From assembly GCA_905221605.1 (NCBI GenBank), contig CAJNDS010002208.1, positions 216,688-280,687 of the forward strand: a stretch of 64,000 nt of DNA, written 5' to 3'. The DNA is from Symbiodinium natans. Taxonomy: Eukaryota; Sar; Dinophyceae; Suessiales; Symbiodiniaceae. A program made the position numbers and the translations under genes. Of this stretch, positions 1-12,619 are shown one piece after another (position 1 is the first letter of the stretch; each line of letters begins with the position of its first letter). The notes under the pieces were generated by a model. That model searched no databases. It worked only from the letters and a program-made list of their open reading frames with translations, and was not told the DNA's origin.

Positions 1-3000
1 AGGCAGGAGGGGAGCATCATGAGCATCAGCTGGGATATTTCCGGCCACATGGCCCCCCTAGACTCCAGATGTTGCAAAAACCAACTGCCGCAGTGCTTGC
101 GTGCATTTGACGAGCAGGAGGGGCACATCATGAGCATCAGCTGGGTATATTTCCGGCCACATGGCCCCCTAGACTCCAGATGTTGCAAAACCAACTGCCC
201 CAGTGATTGCGCGCATTTGACGAGGCAGGAGGGGAGCATCATGAGCATCAGCTGGGTATATTTCCGGCCACATGGCCCCCTAGACTCCAGATGTTGCAAA
301 ACCAACTGCCCCAGTGCTTGCGCGCATTTGAAGAGACGTGAGGGGAGCATCATGAGCATCAGCTGGGAATATTTCCGGCCACATGGCCCCCTTAGACTCC
401 AGATGTTGCAAAACCAATCTCCCCAGTGATTGCATTTGACGAGGCGGAGGGGAGCATCATGAGCATCAGCTGGGTATATTTCCGGCCACATGGTCCCGTA
501 GACTTCAGATGTTGCGAAACAAACTGCCGCAGTGCTTGCGCGCATTTGACGAGGCAGGAGGGGAGCATCATGAGCATCAGCTGGGAATATTTCCGGCCAC
601 AGGCCCCCCCCCTAGACTCCAGATGTTTCAAAACCAACTGCCTCCCCAGTGCTTGCGCGCATTTGACGAGGCAGGAGGGGAGCATCGTGAGCATCAGCTG
701 GGTATATTTCCGGCCACATGGCCCCCTAGACTCCAGATGTTGCAAAACCAACTGCCCCAGTGCTTGCGCGCATTTGACGAGGCAGGAGGGGCGCATCATG
801 AGCATCAGCTGGGTATATTTCCGGCCACACCCCCTAGACTCCAGATGTTGCAAAACCAGGGCTTGCGAGTATTTGACGAGGCAGGAGGGGATCATCATGA
901 GCATCAGCTGGGAATATTTCCGGCCACAGGCCCCCCCTAGACTCCAGATGTTGCAAAACCAACTGCCCCAGTGATTGCGCGCGTTTGACGAGGCAGGAGG
1001 AAAGCATCATGAGCATCAGCTGGGTATATTTCCGACCACGTGGCCCCCTAGACTCCAGATGTTGCAAAACCAACGGCCCCAGTGCTTGCACGCATTTGAC
1101 GAGACGAGAGGGGAGCATCATGAGCATCAGCTGGGAATATTTCCGGCCTCAGGCCCCCCCTAGACTCCAGATGTTGCAAAACCAACTGCCCCAGTGATTG
1201 CGCGCGTTTGACGAGGCAGGAGGGGAGCATCATGAGCATCAGCTGGGTATATTTCCGACCACGTGGCCCCCTAGACTCCAGATGTTGCAAAACCAACGGC
1301 CCCAGTGCTTGCGCGCATTTGACGAGACGAGAGGGGAGCATCATGAGCATCAGCTGGGTATATTTCCGGCCACAGGCCCCCCCTAGACTCCAAATGTTGC
1401 AAAACCAGCTGCCCCAGTGATTGGGCGCATTTGACGAGGCAGGAGGGGAGCATCATGAGCATCAGCTGGGTATATTTCCGGCCACAGGGCCCCCCCTAGA
1501 CTCCAGATGTTGCAAAACCAACTGCCCCAGTGGTTGCGCCCATTTGACGAGGCAGGAGGGGAGCATCATGAGCATCAGCTGGGAACATTTCCGGCCACGT
1601 GGCCCACCTGGACTCCAGACGTTGCAAACCAACTGCCCCAGTGATTGCGCGCATTTGACGAGGCAGGAGGGGAGCATCATGAGCATCAGCTGGGTATGTT
1701 TCCGGCCACATGGCCCCCCTAGACTCCAGACGTTGCAAAACCAACTGCCCCAGTGATTGCGCGCATTTGACGAGGCAGGAGGGGAGCATCATGAGCATCA
1801 GCTGGGTCTATTTCCACATGGCCACCCCCTAGACTCCAGATGTTGCAAAACCAACTGCCCCAGTGATTGCGCGCATTTGACAAGGCAGGGGAGCATCATG
1901 AGCATCAGCTGGGTATATTTCCACATGCTCACCCCCGAGACTCCAGATGTTGCAAAACCAACTGCCCCAGTGATTGCGCGCATTTGACGAGGCAGGAGGG
2001 GAGCATCATGAGCATCAGCTGGGTATATTTCCGGCCACATGGCCCCCCTAGACTCCAGATGTTGCAAAACCAACTGCCCCAGTGGTTGCGCCCATTTGAC
2101 GAGGCAGGAGGGCAGCATCATGAGCTTCAGCTAGGTATAATTCCGGCCACAGGCCCCCCCCTAGACTCCAGATGTTTCAAAACCAACTGCCTCCCCAGTG
2201 ATTGCGCGCATTTGACGAGGCAGGAGGGGAGCATCGTGAGCATCAGCTGGGTATATTTCCGGCCACATGGCCCCCTAGACTCCAGATGTTGCAAAACCAA
2301 CTGCCCCAGTGCTTGCGCGCATGTGATGAGGCAGGAGGGGCGCATCATGAGCATCAGCTGGGTATATTTCCGGCCACAGGCCCCCCCTAGACTCCAGATG
2401 TTGCAAAACCAGGGCTTGCGAGTATTTGACGAGGCAGGAGGGGAGCATCATGAGCATCAGCTGGGAATATTTCCGGCCACAGGCCCCCCCTAGACTCCAG
2501 ATGTTGCAAAACCAACTGCCCCAGTGATTGCGCGCGTTTGACGAGGCAGGAGGGGAGCATCATGAGCATCAGCTGGGTATATTTCCGACCACGTGGCCCC
2601 CTAGACTCCAGATGTTGCAAAACCAACGGCCCCAGTGCTTGCACGCATTTGACGAGACGAGAGGGGAGCATCATGAGCATCAGCTGGGAATATTTCCGGC
2701 CACAGGCCCCCCCTAGACTCCAGATGTTGCAAAACCAACTGCCCCAGTGATTGCGCGCGTTTGACGAGGCAGGAGGGGAGCATCATGAGCATCAGCTGGG
2801 TATATTTCCGACCACGTGGCCCCCTAGACTCCAGATGTTGCAAAACCAACGGCCCCAGTGCTTGCGCGCATTTGACGAGACGAGAGGGGAGCATCATGAG
2901 CATCAGCTGGGTATATTTCCGGCCACAGGCCCCCCCTAGACTCCAGATGTTGCAAAACCAGCTGCCCCAGTGATTGGGCGCATTTGACGAGGCAGGAGGG

Positions 3001-4210
3001 GAGCATCATGAGCATCAGCTGGGTATATTTCCGGCCACAGGGCCCCCCTAGACTACTGCCCCAGTGATTGCGGCGCATCTTGAGCATCAAAACCAACTGC
3101 CCCGATGATTGAGCGCATTTGACGAGGCAGGAGGGGAGCATCATGAGCATCAGCTGGGTATATCCACATGGCCCCCCTAGACTCCAGATGTTGCAAAACC
3201 AACTGCCCCAGTGGTTGCACCCATTTGACGAGGCAGGGGGAGCTCATGAGCATCAGCTGGGTATATTTCCGGCCACATGGCCCCCCTAGACTCCAGATGT
3301 TGCAAAACCAACTGCCCCAGTGATTGCGCGCATTTGACGAGGCAGGAGGGGAGCATCATGAGCATCAGCTGGGTATATTTCAGGCCACATGGCCCCCTAG
3401 ACTCCAGATGTTGCAAAACCAACTGCCCCAGTGATTGCGCGCATTTGACGAGGCAGGAGGGGAGCATCGTGAGCATCAGCTGGGTATATCTCCGGCCACA
3501 TGGCCCCCCTAGACTCCGGATGTTGCAAAACCAACTGCCCCAGTGATTGCGCCCATTTGACGAGGGAAATATACCCAGCTGATGCTCACGATGTTCCCCT
3601 CCTGCCTCGTCAAATGCGCGCAATCACTGGGGCAGTTGGTTTTGCAACATCTGGAGTCTAGGGGGCCATGTGGCCTGAAATATACCCAGCCAACATCTGG
3701 AGTCTAGGGGGGCCATGTGGCCGGAAATATACCCAGCTGATGCTCATGAGCTCCCCCTGCCTCGTCAAATGGGTGCAACCACTGGGGCAGTTGGTTTTGC
3801 AACATCTGGAGTCTAGGGGGGGCCATGTGGCCGGAAATAGACCCAGCTGATGCTCATGATGCTCCCCTCCTGCCCCTAGACTACTGCCCCAGTGATTGCG
3901 GCGCATCTTGAGCATCAAAACCAACTGCCCCGATGATTGAGCGCATTTGACGAGGCAGGAGGGGAGCATCATGAGCATCAGCTGGGTATATTTCAGGCCA
4001 CATGGCCCCCTAGACTCCAGATGTTGCAAAACCAACTGCCCCAGTGATTGCGCGCATTTGACGAGGCAGGGAGCATCATGAGTATCATCCACATGTTGCA
4101 AAACCAACTGCCCCAGTGATTGCGCGCATTTGACGAGGCAGGGTATATTTCCACATGGCCACCCCCTAGTCTCCAGATGTTGCAAAACCAACTGCCCCAG
4201 TGATTGCGCG
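1..4210. repeat. Tandem satellite array, unit about 111 bp, roughly 37 copies
   Basis: Head-to-tail copies share recognisable blocks such as GAGCATCATGAGCATCAGC, GGTATATTTCCGGCCACATG and CTCCAGATGTTGCAAAACCA at about 110-111 bp spacing. Copies differ by point changes and small indels. The array runs off the left edge. The next sequence to the right is the last visible ClpC exon, so the array probably sits in the following ClpC intron. Because 111 is a multiple of three, several frames stay open over a few units on both strands, but indels break them and I do not regard the array as coding. Confidence 0.97.
3565..3870. repeat. Inverted block inside the satellite array
   Basis: From about 3565 to 3870 the satellite motif runs in the opposite orientation (for example GCTGATGCTCAC and CTGGGGCAGTTGGTTTTGCA), then returns to the original direction. 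A rearranged unit containing CTAGACTACTGCCCCAGTG occurs both before the inversion (about 3050-3120) and directly after it (about 3875-3950). This suggests duplication and inversion of one stretch. Confidence 0.9.
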
Positions 4211-4536
4211 CATTTGGGTCGCATCAAAACACGCCATCTTGCAGAATACTGCTTTGCACCTGAAGATCCGGAAGCTCGTTCTGCATGAAGCCCGAAGCGC
4301 CACAGCGTTTTTGTGACTGGGAACCTTTGAATTTCGGAGAGTTGAGGGTGCTCGCGATCGAGGCCTGAGCGCTCAGGGGGGGACATGGGAGTCGTCGGTT
4401 TGTAGAGACTTAATGCGACCTTCCTTGGATGCTTCCCCCCAGTGACTTGCGATACCTGATCAACCGCATACGACTAAGATGCCCCCCCGATACTAGTCGA
4501 GGACGGGGTACTAAGTCAAAGCTCTGCTGGCGATGC

Positions 4537-7451
4537 CTCGTCGACCACCAAGATGACCCGGCGCTTGCTGTCAGTCACTTCCTTCACCACTGCCCGCAAG
4601 CGCTCCTGCCAATGTACTGTGAGGCGCTTCCTACACCCTCGCGGAGCTCAGTGGCCTTGCCTCGAAGTCACCTCGGTAGCGGGTGCCAGCCAGAAGTAGT
4701 GCCAAGTCCAACTGCACGACCTGAGAAGCTGTAGCTTTGCATCGGGTCCCCACTGCATGCTGCCCGTATGCAAAGTTGCAAAATGGGGCTCCAACTCGCT
4801 TGTCCTGATGCCGTGTTGACAATTGAACTGTTCACGTACACCGCAAACTTACCCTGTTACGTGAGTGTGGCGCTGCAGGTCACGTGGCTGTCTAGAGCCT
4901 AGAGAAATTCAACAGCTTCAGAAGGTCCTTGAGGTTCAAAGGAACCTTGCCATCGGCAATGAGCTGAGCCAGGCCCAGAGCGATTGAGGTCTTCCCGACG
5001 CCAGCCTTCAACAAGCTGGAGTTTTCACGTGCTCCATCTTGAACCACATGAATAATGCCACAGCATCCCAAAACCCCGCCGCGGCACACAAGGTCAACAT
5101 CCAACGATCCGTGCCCGATGCCTCGCCCACCAGCACTGGGTTGTTCTTGGTGCGCCGGCCCAGGATTCGGATGGTTCGTCGCAACTCCTCATGGCGTCCT
5201 CGGACATCCGCATGACAGTCTGCAGTCTCGAGCCCATAACGCAAACACCATCATTGCAAACTCAAACAAACAAAGTGCTCAAGATCGCTCAAAACTCTGT
5301 GCCCCCACACCCACGAGCGGATCGAGGCGACCCTCTCGAGCAGCCTCTGTCAGGTCCGTGCCGTACTTGAGCCTCGGAACATGCACCAACCCGCATTCAA
5401 CACGTAACGTACATGGATTTACACGTTCACGTCCAAGTTGTCCAAGTGTTTCCGGTGACTCTTTGCTTGGGGCCTGCGCTTGAGTGGTTTTTTTGTTCTG
5501 TCGGCGGGGGAACAGGGCAGATCATCATTACTCCGTATTCTTCCACATTTGCCACTTCCTCATCTGTCCAAAGTCGCCAGTCTCTTGCAAGCAGGCTTTT
5601 GAAAGTGCCCGGCGTCTGGGTCAGGTCAACCTCATCCTCGATGGCTGGGCGCGCTGCGCCACCCAACACCTGAAAGCAGCACAGGAGTTGACTCCCTTTC
5701 GCTTCGCTTTTGCTTCGCTCTGCACTTCGCTCGCTCGAGACCCACTCTCACTCATGCTGAATCTGTGTGCCCTGTGACTGCCCTGTGTGCCTTCTCCCCG
5801 GTGCTTTCTGTGCTCTCCTGCTGCGCCAAGGCTGCCAGCACCCTCTCGCGGAGAACCTCCGGGAGGAGCCCAACTTCACAAATCTCGATGATTTCTGTAT
5901 ACTTCATACGAAGGAGAATTGAATGTATGATACCTTGCAGTGCCTTGCAGCTACTCGAAACTTTCGCTGCGCAGCTATTCGCTGTTCTTGTGCCTGCTGG
6001 CTGTCAGTGGCCAGCACTTTGGCGAGCCTCAGTGACACTCCCAGACTGTTTTTGGCCTCGCACATACTCGCTTGGCCTTCAGGTTTGAGATGCTTGAGTG
6101 ACTGGCAGCTTGCAACCGTTGCTCTCCACCTTGCTGACTCATTGCAAGGGGGGAAGTGGTACACAGAGTGACGGGAAGTGAGGCCCAGGCCTGGCGAAGA
6201 AGCGCCCGCAGCAGGTGGCAGGTGTTGACTTGTTGCGTGTCTGCCACAGGCAGGAGCGTCTACGCTTCGTCGTCGACTTGAGGGGCAAGCCAAGACTAAC
6301 GAAAGCTAGCGCAGATTCGTCCGACTTCCTCGCGACTCACTATCGTGCCTCGACCCCCTCAAAACCCCCCCTGGCTCCCCCGATTCGCTGCCGTAACGAC
6401 TATCGTGCCTTAACTCATCCTGAAACCGCGGCCGGTTTCGCACTTGGAGGTTTCAGGCCCTAAGGTTGCTCTGGAACGTGCGAACTCTTCTGCGAACATC
6501 TCAAACTTGGGTGGCCTACTAAACTACGTCGTTTGGACTGATAACGACTCTGTGGATAGATCTTGGGGGGAAAACACCTGGGTGGATCTTGGGAGGGGTG
6601 AGAGCACATTGTAGGTTTAACAACATGTGTACATTGTATGTATATACCTATAGCACGCATCTAGTTCAGGTAGCAGCAGGTAGTTGAGGGAGCAGTGGAA
6701 CTATCCATGATGTCTCATGAGTCTCATGCACGGCCACGCCTCGCTCGCGGGCGCACTCGACAGAGTCCTCTTGTGGCGGGAGGCTTGTGGTCAAGGTGCA
6801 ACAAGGGAACCGACTTGAAGCAAGGAAGGGACCCGGTTGCGGCTCTTTGCCTCCAGTACCTGTCTGGCTGACGTGGTGAAGGGAATCTCCTTCGACTTGC
6901 CGCCTGTGAGCAGTGGCACTACAATGGAAAAGTTCCGAACCAACTGCAGATGTCGCCCCGCCTTGGCCGAAGCCCACCATACGCTCGAGCTCTCTCCTTG
7001 CCTTTCAAACGCAAGTTAAAGAAAATGGCCCCCCTTGAGCCCTTGAAGCCTTAAACGGCCGATTCACTACGGGGCTATGGGGGCAGTGAGGCCTTTGTCG
7101 GCTTAAGGGCGATTTGCAGCGGCGATTCGCTTGAGTCCCCCGTGCCTCCTCGAGGCGCACGCCCAGCGCCTGCAGCGCCTTGGCGCCCCCGCTGCCTTCG
7201 GCCAGCAGGCCCACCACCATCATCTCCGTTCCCACGTGGTCCTCCCAGCTCCAGTTCTAGTACCTATTGAGGAACTCGGCTGTAGACTTGCTGTCCTGCT
7301 TGATGCGCTGTGCCTCGGTCTGAGCCAGCACCACCGCCTTTTTTGGGCGAACTGCTGAAGCTTTGAACTCGAGGACTCTCGACTTCAGCTCTGCGTTTCT
7401 TTTGCCACCCGTCTGCACACCTTGATGCTCCTCTCGGAGAAACGCTCGAAC
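4537..7451 (-). CDS. ClpC-type Hsp100 AAA+ chaperone, N-terminal half, spliced, partial
   Basis: ClpC unfolds proteins with ATP and feeds the ClpP protease, usually in plastids. Exons spliced by eye: 7451-7421 ([10 protein letters not shown]), 7337-7296 ([14 protein letters not shown]), 7241-7146 ([16 protein letters not shown]..., first Clp_N repeat), 6903-6851 ([14 protein letters not shown]), about 6240-6191 ([16 protein letters not shown], second Clp_N repeat), 5895-5791, 5372-5311 ([18 protein letters not shown]), 5198-5122 ([12 protein letters not shown]), 5005 to about 4928 (GVGKTS, Walker A), 4720-4661 ([13 protein letters not shown]) and 4605-4537 (VILVVDE, Walker B). The FERF start and YGTDLT stretch favour ClpC over ClpB. 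Donors are mostly GC, with GT after 7421 and 5311 and probable GA after 7296 and 4928. The transit-peptide exon, one or two short joins and the second AAA+ half are missing. The rest should lie left of the window, beyond the satellite. Family certain; exact joins inferred. Confidence 0.88.
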
Positions 7452-7456
7452 CTGAG

Positions 7457-7519
7457 AAGGAGGAGGAGGAGGAGGAGGAGGAGGAGGAGCAGGAGGAGGA
7501 GGAGGAGGAGGAGGAGGAA
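7457..7519. repeat. (AGG)n / (TCC)n microsatellite abutting a splice acceptor
   Basis: About 20 AGG triplets with one interruption. Read on the minus strand this is a TCC tract that ends in TTCTCAG|G at the first recognised ClpC exon (7451), so it serves as an unusually long polypyrimidine tract. Confidence 0.9.
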
Positions 7520-10500
7520 TGGAAACGGAAATGGAAACGTGGGCACATGGCCACATGGCTCAAGGGCTAAAGAATTGCCAGCATTGGATGCCAAACATGT
7601 TTTGCGTCTCTCTGGGCCGCTGGCACCATGGCTGAACGTGCAGTTGAGTGTCGCTGAGGCCACCTCTCTCCGAGGTACGAGTAGAGATAACGAGAGCACT
7701 TCATGCGTCCGGATGGATTTGCCCGGTGAGGATGTATACACGCCCCGCACCACCACAAAAACTAGGCAGTCCTTCCGTCCGGTGTAATATTCACGATTGT
7801 GTTCTTCTCTTGAGATCATTCCTTCTACTCTCCGTACGCAGAACCCCTAGAATGGCCTCGAAGTGCACGGAGTCGCGTGGGCCACCTTTGCCAAGCAGAG
7901 CCCTGCCCTGTACTGGTATGCCTTCGAGGTGAAGGGGTTGAGGGCCATGCGTTTGCAGGTTAGGGTTGTTGTTTCACTTTCACTGTTTCACGGCCCCTCA
8001 GGTCTCAAGGCTTGAAGTTCAGGGTTGAAGGTGCTTCGTAGAAGACATCCATGGCAACCCTGTGCTGAGGCCCCTGCCCCCGTGAGGTTGGACGAGGACC
8101 TCGCAGTCAAGATATGCCAGGACATCTCACTGGCACGTGAGCTGACATGCGGCAATGTGCACCGATCGCAGGCTTCCGGCATTATTGATGCCAGGTTAGG
8201 CCCGCTTGAGCTGCTCGAACTGGAACGGCGACCTGAAGAGATGGGGGTTCGAAGATGAAGGATTGCTCAGAGAATGTCGGAGACCCTCGAATTCGAAGGA
8301 GAGAAGGTGAGAGCAGGCGCGACGGTGGGTCCCCGCGCTGTTTCCCAGCACAACGGCCGAAAGCGAGAACCTCGGATGGTCATGCGCGAAGCTCCACAGA
8401 CTTGTCGCTCAAGCTACTATTGCACGTTGACTGATGCAGATTTGCCAGAGCATGTAACCTGCCGAAGATCGTTTAACCCCCTTGGGTGCCCGCAAGAAAG
8501 CCGCAGCAGCCATGACGGGGCCAACGGACTCCATGCCCTGCACGACACCAGACCAGAGTCAGGATGTCCTCTAAATGATGATGTCGCTGTTGTGAAGCGT
8601 CCGCCCACCTCCATGCCATCTGCGGCGGCGCGAAACCTAGATTCCGCATCAGGACAGCGCCGCTCGCGAACTGTCAATCCCGAGGTCGAGGCGTTGTCCG
8701 ATGAACGCCTGCCGCAGACCACACAAAAGGTGGCACTGAAGGAGAAACTAGCCGAAGGCTACCATGAACGCATATGCGCAGACTCAGGAATCGCGGTCCT
8801 GGGAAGTTCGTCCTGACAGGTAACTTTTTCCACATCTGGACTCTAGACTCTCTAGACCGACCAGGCAATCTTATGTCTGCTTAAACATGGAAAGAACACA
8901 TCCGACGCGTTGGCACGACCTGTCCTGGAAGCTGAGCAACCAAGTCGCGGGACGGTCAGAAACGCCGCGGCTAAGCTCGAAGTGGCCGCAACCTGATTGT
9001 GCTTGTGAGAACAGTCCAGCAATGAACGAGCTGTTGACGAATTGAAGGGCTCTCAATGCGAGGTGTTCATGGAAAGTCGTGCTTGGTTCCCGACCACGCA
9101 GAACATTTTTTGCCGGGACACCATGACAGCAACACACGGCGACCTCAACTCCTAGTCCACACAATTCTGTGCAGCTGTGCTACGTCATGCTACGTCATGC
9201 TACGTCATGCTACGTCATGCTGTGTCGTGCTATGTGGTGTTGCCTTCGCCCTTTATGGTGCCGCGGTGACAGGCTGTAAACAATCTGGAGCCCACTGCGG
9301 CACAAGTCTCCCAACTCTCCTGTACGCATGGTTGTGGGTTGGTTTTCTTGGCCTTAGAATCTTAAGGCTTTGTTTTGGCTTAATTAGGCTCTTGGGGCCA
9401 AAAGGTTCCAGGGGGCATTAATGAGGATTATACGAGGAGCACCAAAGGGATCCATTCCCTCAATCCCGACAAAGCGTCAAGGAGTCTTGCTACATGGGCT
9501 GCACTGCAAAAGCTCCAGGCAAGCCATGAATCTTATCCGCCTACAAACTGCAGGCTGGACTGTCACGATGTAGGTGGAACCCTCCTCGTGTGGTGTGGGT
9601 GTAGTGTGCTTATCGGCTGAGTCTTGGCCTGGGATCGCTGTGAGGGCCTTTCTTATTCATGACTAATTAGACCACAAGTATTGGAACTATTGGAACAACC
9701 ACACATGCTCTTTGCTGATGGCGCTGAGAACCCGCATTTTACTCATTGCTCCCAGGCATTCAGGTGCCAAGTCGACAGCATCCTCAGCTACTAGAAACAA
9801 ACAAGGAAGTATGGAAGCAAAGTTCTTGCCACTTAGATGTTACCCTAAGCCCCTCGTAGGCTTCGGGAAGTCACAAAGATATCCGTACCAAGCGCGAGGC
9901 TTCCCAGGTGTCCATGCCAAAATCAAGGGCAGCTGATCGAATGTCCTTACAGCATGGAAGGCCATAGCGAGACCCCACGCCAAGCCTTCTACAAGCCCCA
10001 GCAAGCAAAGCCTTTGAAGACTGTCCGTAGCCTGTGAATCTTTCCATCGGATGCCGATCGGGCTCGTCGTGTGCGGTTGTGAAGCGGAAGGCCTGGTTTC
10101 CGGGTCCTAAAGCTTACCGGAAAAGCCCAATGGATTTCTCCAGCCTTGAGAAACGAAACAAGGCACCCGAAGATATTCCACCGTCTTTCAGTCGAGGTGT
10201 CAGGGGCAAATAGAACACATGGGTCACGCGGAACCGGGCCCCACCAACTGTGCAGATTGGAGAGCCAAGCCAAGCCGCACCTAGGAAAAAAACGGAGCCA
10301 AGCCGAGCCTTACCTCGGCAAAAGCCAAAAAAAAACAAAAAAAAAACGGCCGGGCAATCCAAGCCGATCCAAGCCAAGCCGCATCAAAAGCCCAGCCGCA
10401 CCAAGCGCTAAGCCGCACCTCGGAAAAACGTGACCCCGCGCCCTTCCCTTCTAGTCACTATCCCTTGCAGTACAATACTGTACAGGGGCTCACATAATAT

Positions 10501-12600
10501 CTGGCAGCAAAGGCGTTCCCTTTTCTTCCTCTTCTCACAGCGTCTGCTGAAACACCACCTGCTGAAAGAAAAAAACTTGAGAGCACAGTTTCGCTGCGAC
10601 GCCGCGAGGAGGCTACACATAGTATACCATAGGGCCATAGGATCTATAGGATGTAAATAGCGTATACCGTCGTATACTATCGTACTGTGCTCCTTCCAGC
10701 CGGCTGTGACTTGGAGACAGGGCGGCCCCCATCAACTGGACAAAACAACTGTGATGTTACGGCAAATACTTGAAAGAGTATTCCCGGCTACGGTCTCTCA
10801 CTCCAGCTGAGGGTCGCTGCCCTGTAATTACTCAAGTACTTCTCCAAATTCGTGCACCCTTGCATTTCATTCATGGCAAAGATACTACCGTATGCTGTCG
10901 TATATTGCATAGAATGTAGTAGACTACGGCCGTAAGACTATACGACACACGTTATGCTGTCTGAATATAGCACACGATTTTTTGAAGAGTTCCGACTGGG
11001 AGTTCAGCCTCAAGCGCTGCGAGTGCGCCCTGGCTAAATGTTGCCTGGGCGTTCAGCCTCATGCGCTCCAAGTGCAGCCCTGGCCAAAGGTTGCCTCAGG
11101 GATCTTCGAGGGCGCGCAAGTGCCCGTACCTCACTGACTTCCATGTCACAGGGATATGCAACGTTGCATGGAAGATAACAACCCATGTTTTTCTTTGAGG
11201 GGGTAGACATAGCTGCACACATATTACAAGGGCCTGGCCTGAACTAGCACACGATAATTTCCACGATTATCATAAGGTTATCAGATATACCACAGAAGTT
11301 CAATTGCTATTGCTAAATGCACCTTCACATACACGTCAAAGGTAGTGATGACGTGCAACGGGAGGCGCATGACTCCAGGATGATGTAGCCGTTGCAATGG
11401 GAAAGGGCGCCATGCGCCAGGAACTTGCTTCCTGAGGAGTCCATGAAGGAAGTGCCGCCACCTTAGTTGCTCGTCAAAGCCATATTCAGGTTACGACATG
11501 TCACCACAATGTCATACCCCAGTATACGTAGCATTCTACTGCATTGGAAATAAGAGGGCTGTGCCCATGCAAGAGGGAGCCACTGGTGCATTGATCTTCG
11601 TCCCATTGGGCTGCGGTGCTGCATCTGCCGTTCCCAAGCTCGGCCTCATCGTCGGTCCTCAAAGGAGCTGTGGGATTGCGTACTAATTATGCTAGTAGTG
11701 TATAGGGTAGCCTATGTATCTCCAAAACAAATACAACGCTACACTATAATATTAAAGACAAGTGCAATACCATCGTACGACGATGCTGCAAGCTGGTCTT
11801 GCAAGCTTGCTATCGCATTGCAGCATCATCTTCCGAGAACTGCCGATCAGCGTCCACGTTTGGACCACAAAGGCCCTCCAAGAGGGAAGACGCTAAGTGC
11901 CCCTTGAAGTTTTTGAAAGAAAACTGGCAGAGCCTTACCGGTACCACCCACAGCTACGCCCTACGCTCTGACAGACCTGCTTTGAGAACAGTCCTAACTC
12001 AAGAAATACAAACGGACAAGACTTTCCAGCAGTTGTTATACTCGTACAACCCTCAGCGCTGTCCGCAGAGGTAGTTTACAAACAACGCAAACAAAAGGCA
12101 TCATGGCCAAATTTGGGCACTCCAAAGCAAAGGTCAAGATTGGAGTACTTTGGTTTCAGCGGCCGTGCTCAGCAACAGGACGTAAACCCCTTTTCCAAGC
12201 AACGCAACAGGCAAAACATCAACACACGCATGGCCCCAGACCTTCAAAAGCCCATTCCGCCGGCGGGCAACACAAGCACCCCCTGGCGCCAAGTCCAGGC
12301 TCGCTTTGCAAAGGATCTAAACACATAGGTCTTTCTTGAGAAGCATGTCTGGGCTTTGAACATGTTCCATGAAAAGGAACCTCGTGCCCACCGTCATTCT
12401 CAGAATCAATCTTCAGTTCACCGCGTTTATTGAGTACCCTCCCACCGTACTTTCAAACAGTCCCCAATAGGCGCCGGCTGAAATCGCGGCAAAGACTCAA
12501 CTTCAGCCCCACACGTGTAAGCCCTGCTGCCCCCTCAGTATTGAATATTCGTCGCCTTTTCAAGGAGCTGATTGCCCAGATGCGCATGGCCGCGCCGGAA
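7520..12600. other. 5-kb spacer or intron region without a convincing gene
   Basis: The plus frame 8274-8816 (180 codons) and the plus frame 8025-8258 are open, but neither shows a domain I trust. They run against the local minus-strand gene order. The stretch 10255-10430 is rich in AAGCC-type repeats with A-tracts. 10600-11000 and 11680-11780 carry short TATACTATCGTA-like stretches. The ClpC transit-peptide exon may lie near its left end, and further exons of the secreted glycine-rich protein near its right end. Confidence 0.5.
9179..9240. repeat. Short 10-bp tandem repeat
   Basis: Four perfect copies of GCTACGTCAT are followed by two or three degenerate copies (GCTGTGTCGT, GCTATGTGGT). Confidence 0.95.
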
Positions 12601-12619
12601 AGATCTAAGGCTTCTGTCG

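Noticed and set aside
1-4210. CRISPR array
   Set aside because: Units are 111 bp with no short repeat-plus-unique-spacer pattern; the whole unit is conserved. The genome is eukaryotic.
19-4386. Many open frames across the satellite, giving repeated 37-residue units
   Set aside because: The unit is 111 bp, so frames stay open by arithmetic on both strands. Indels break them every few units, and the array probably lies in a ClpC intron.
8025-8258. Protein-kinase remnant (EDLAVKI... LAREL resembles subdomain VII)
   Set aside because: The DFG motif is absent and no other kinase motif is nearby. The likeness is too short.
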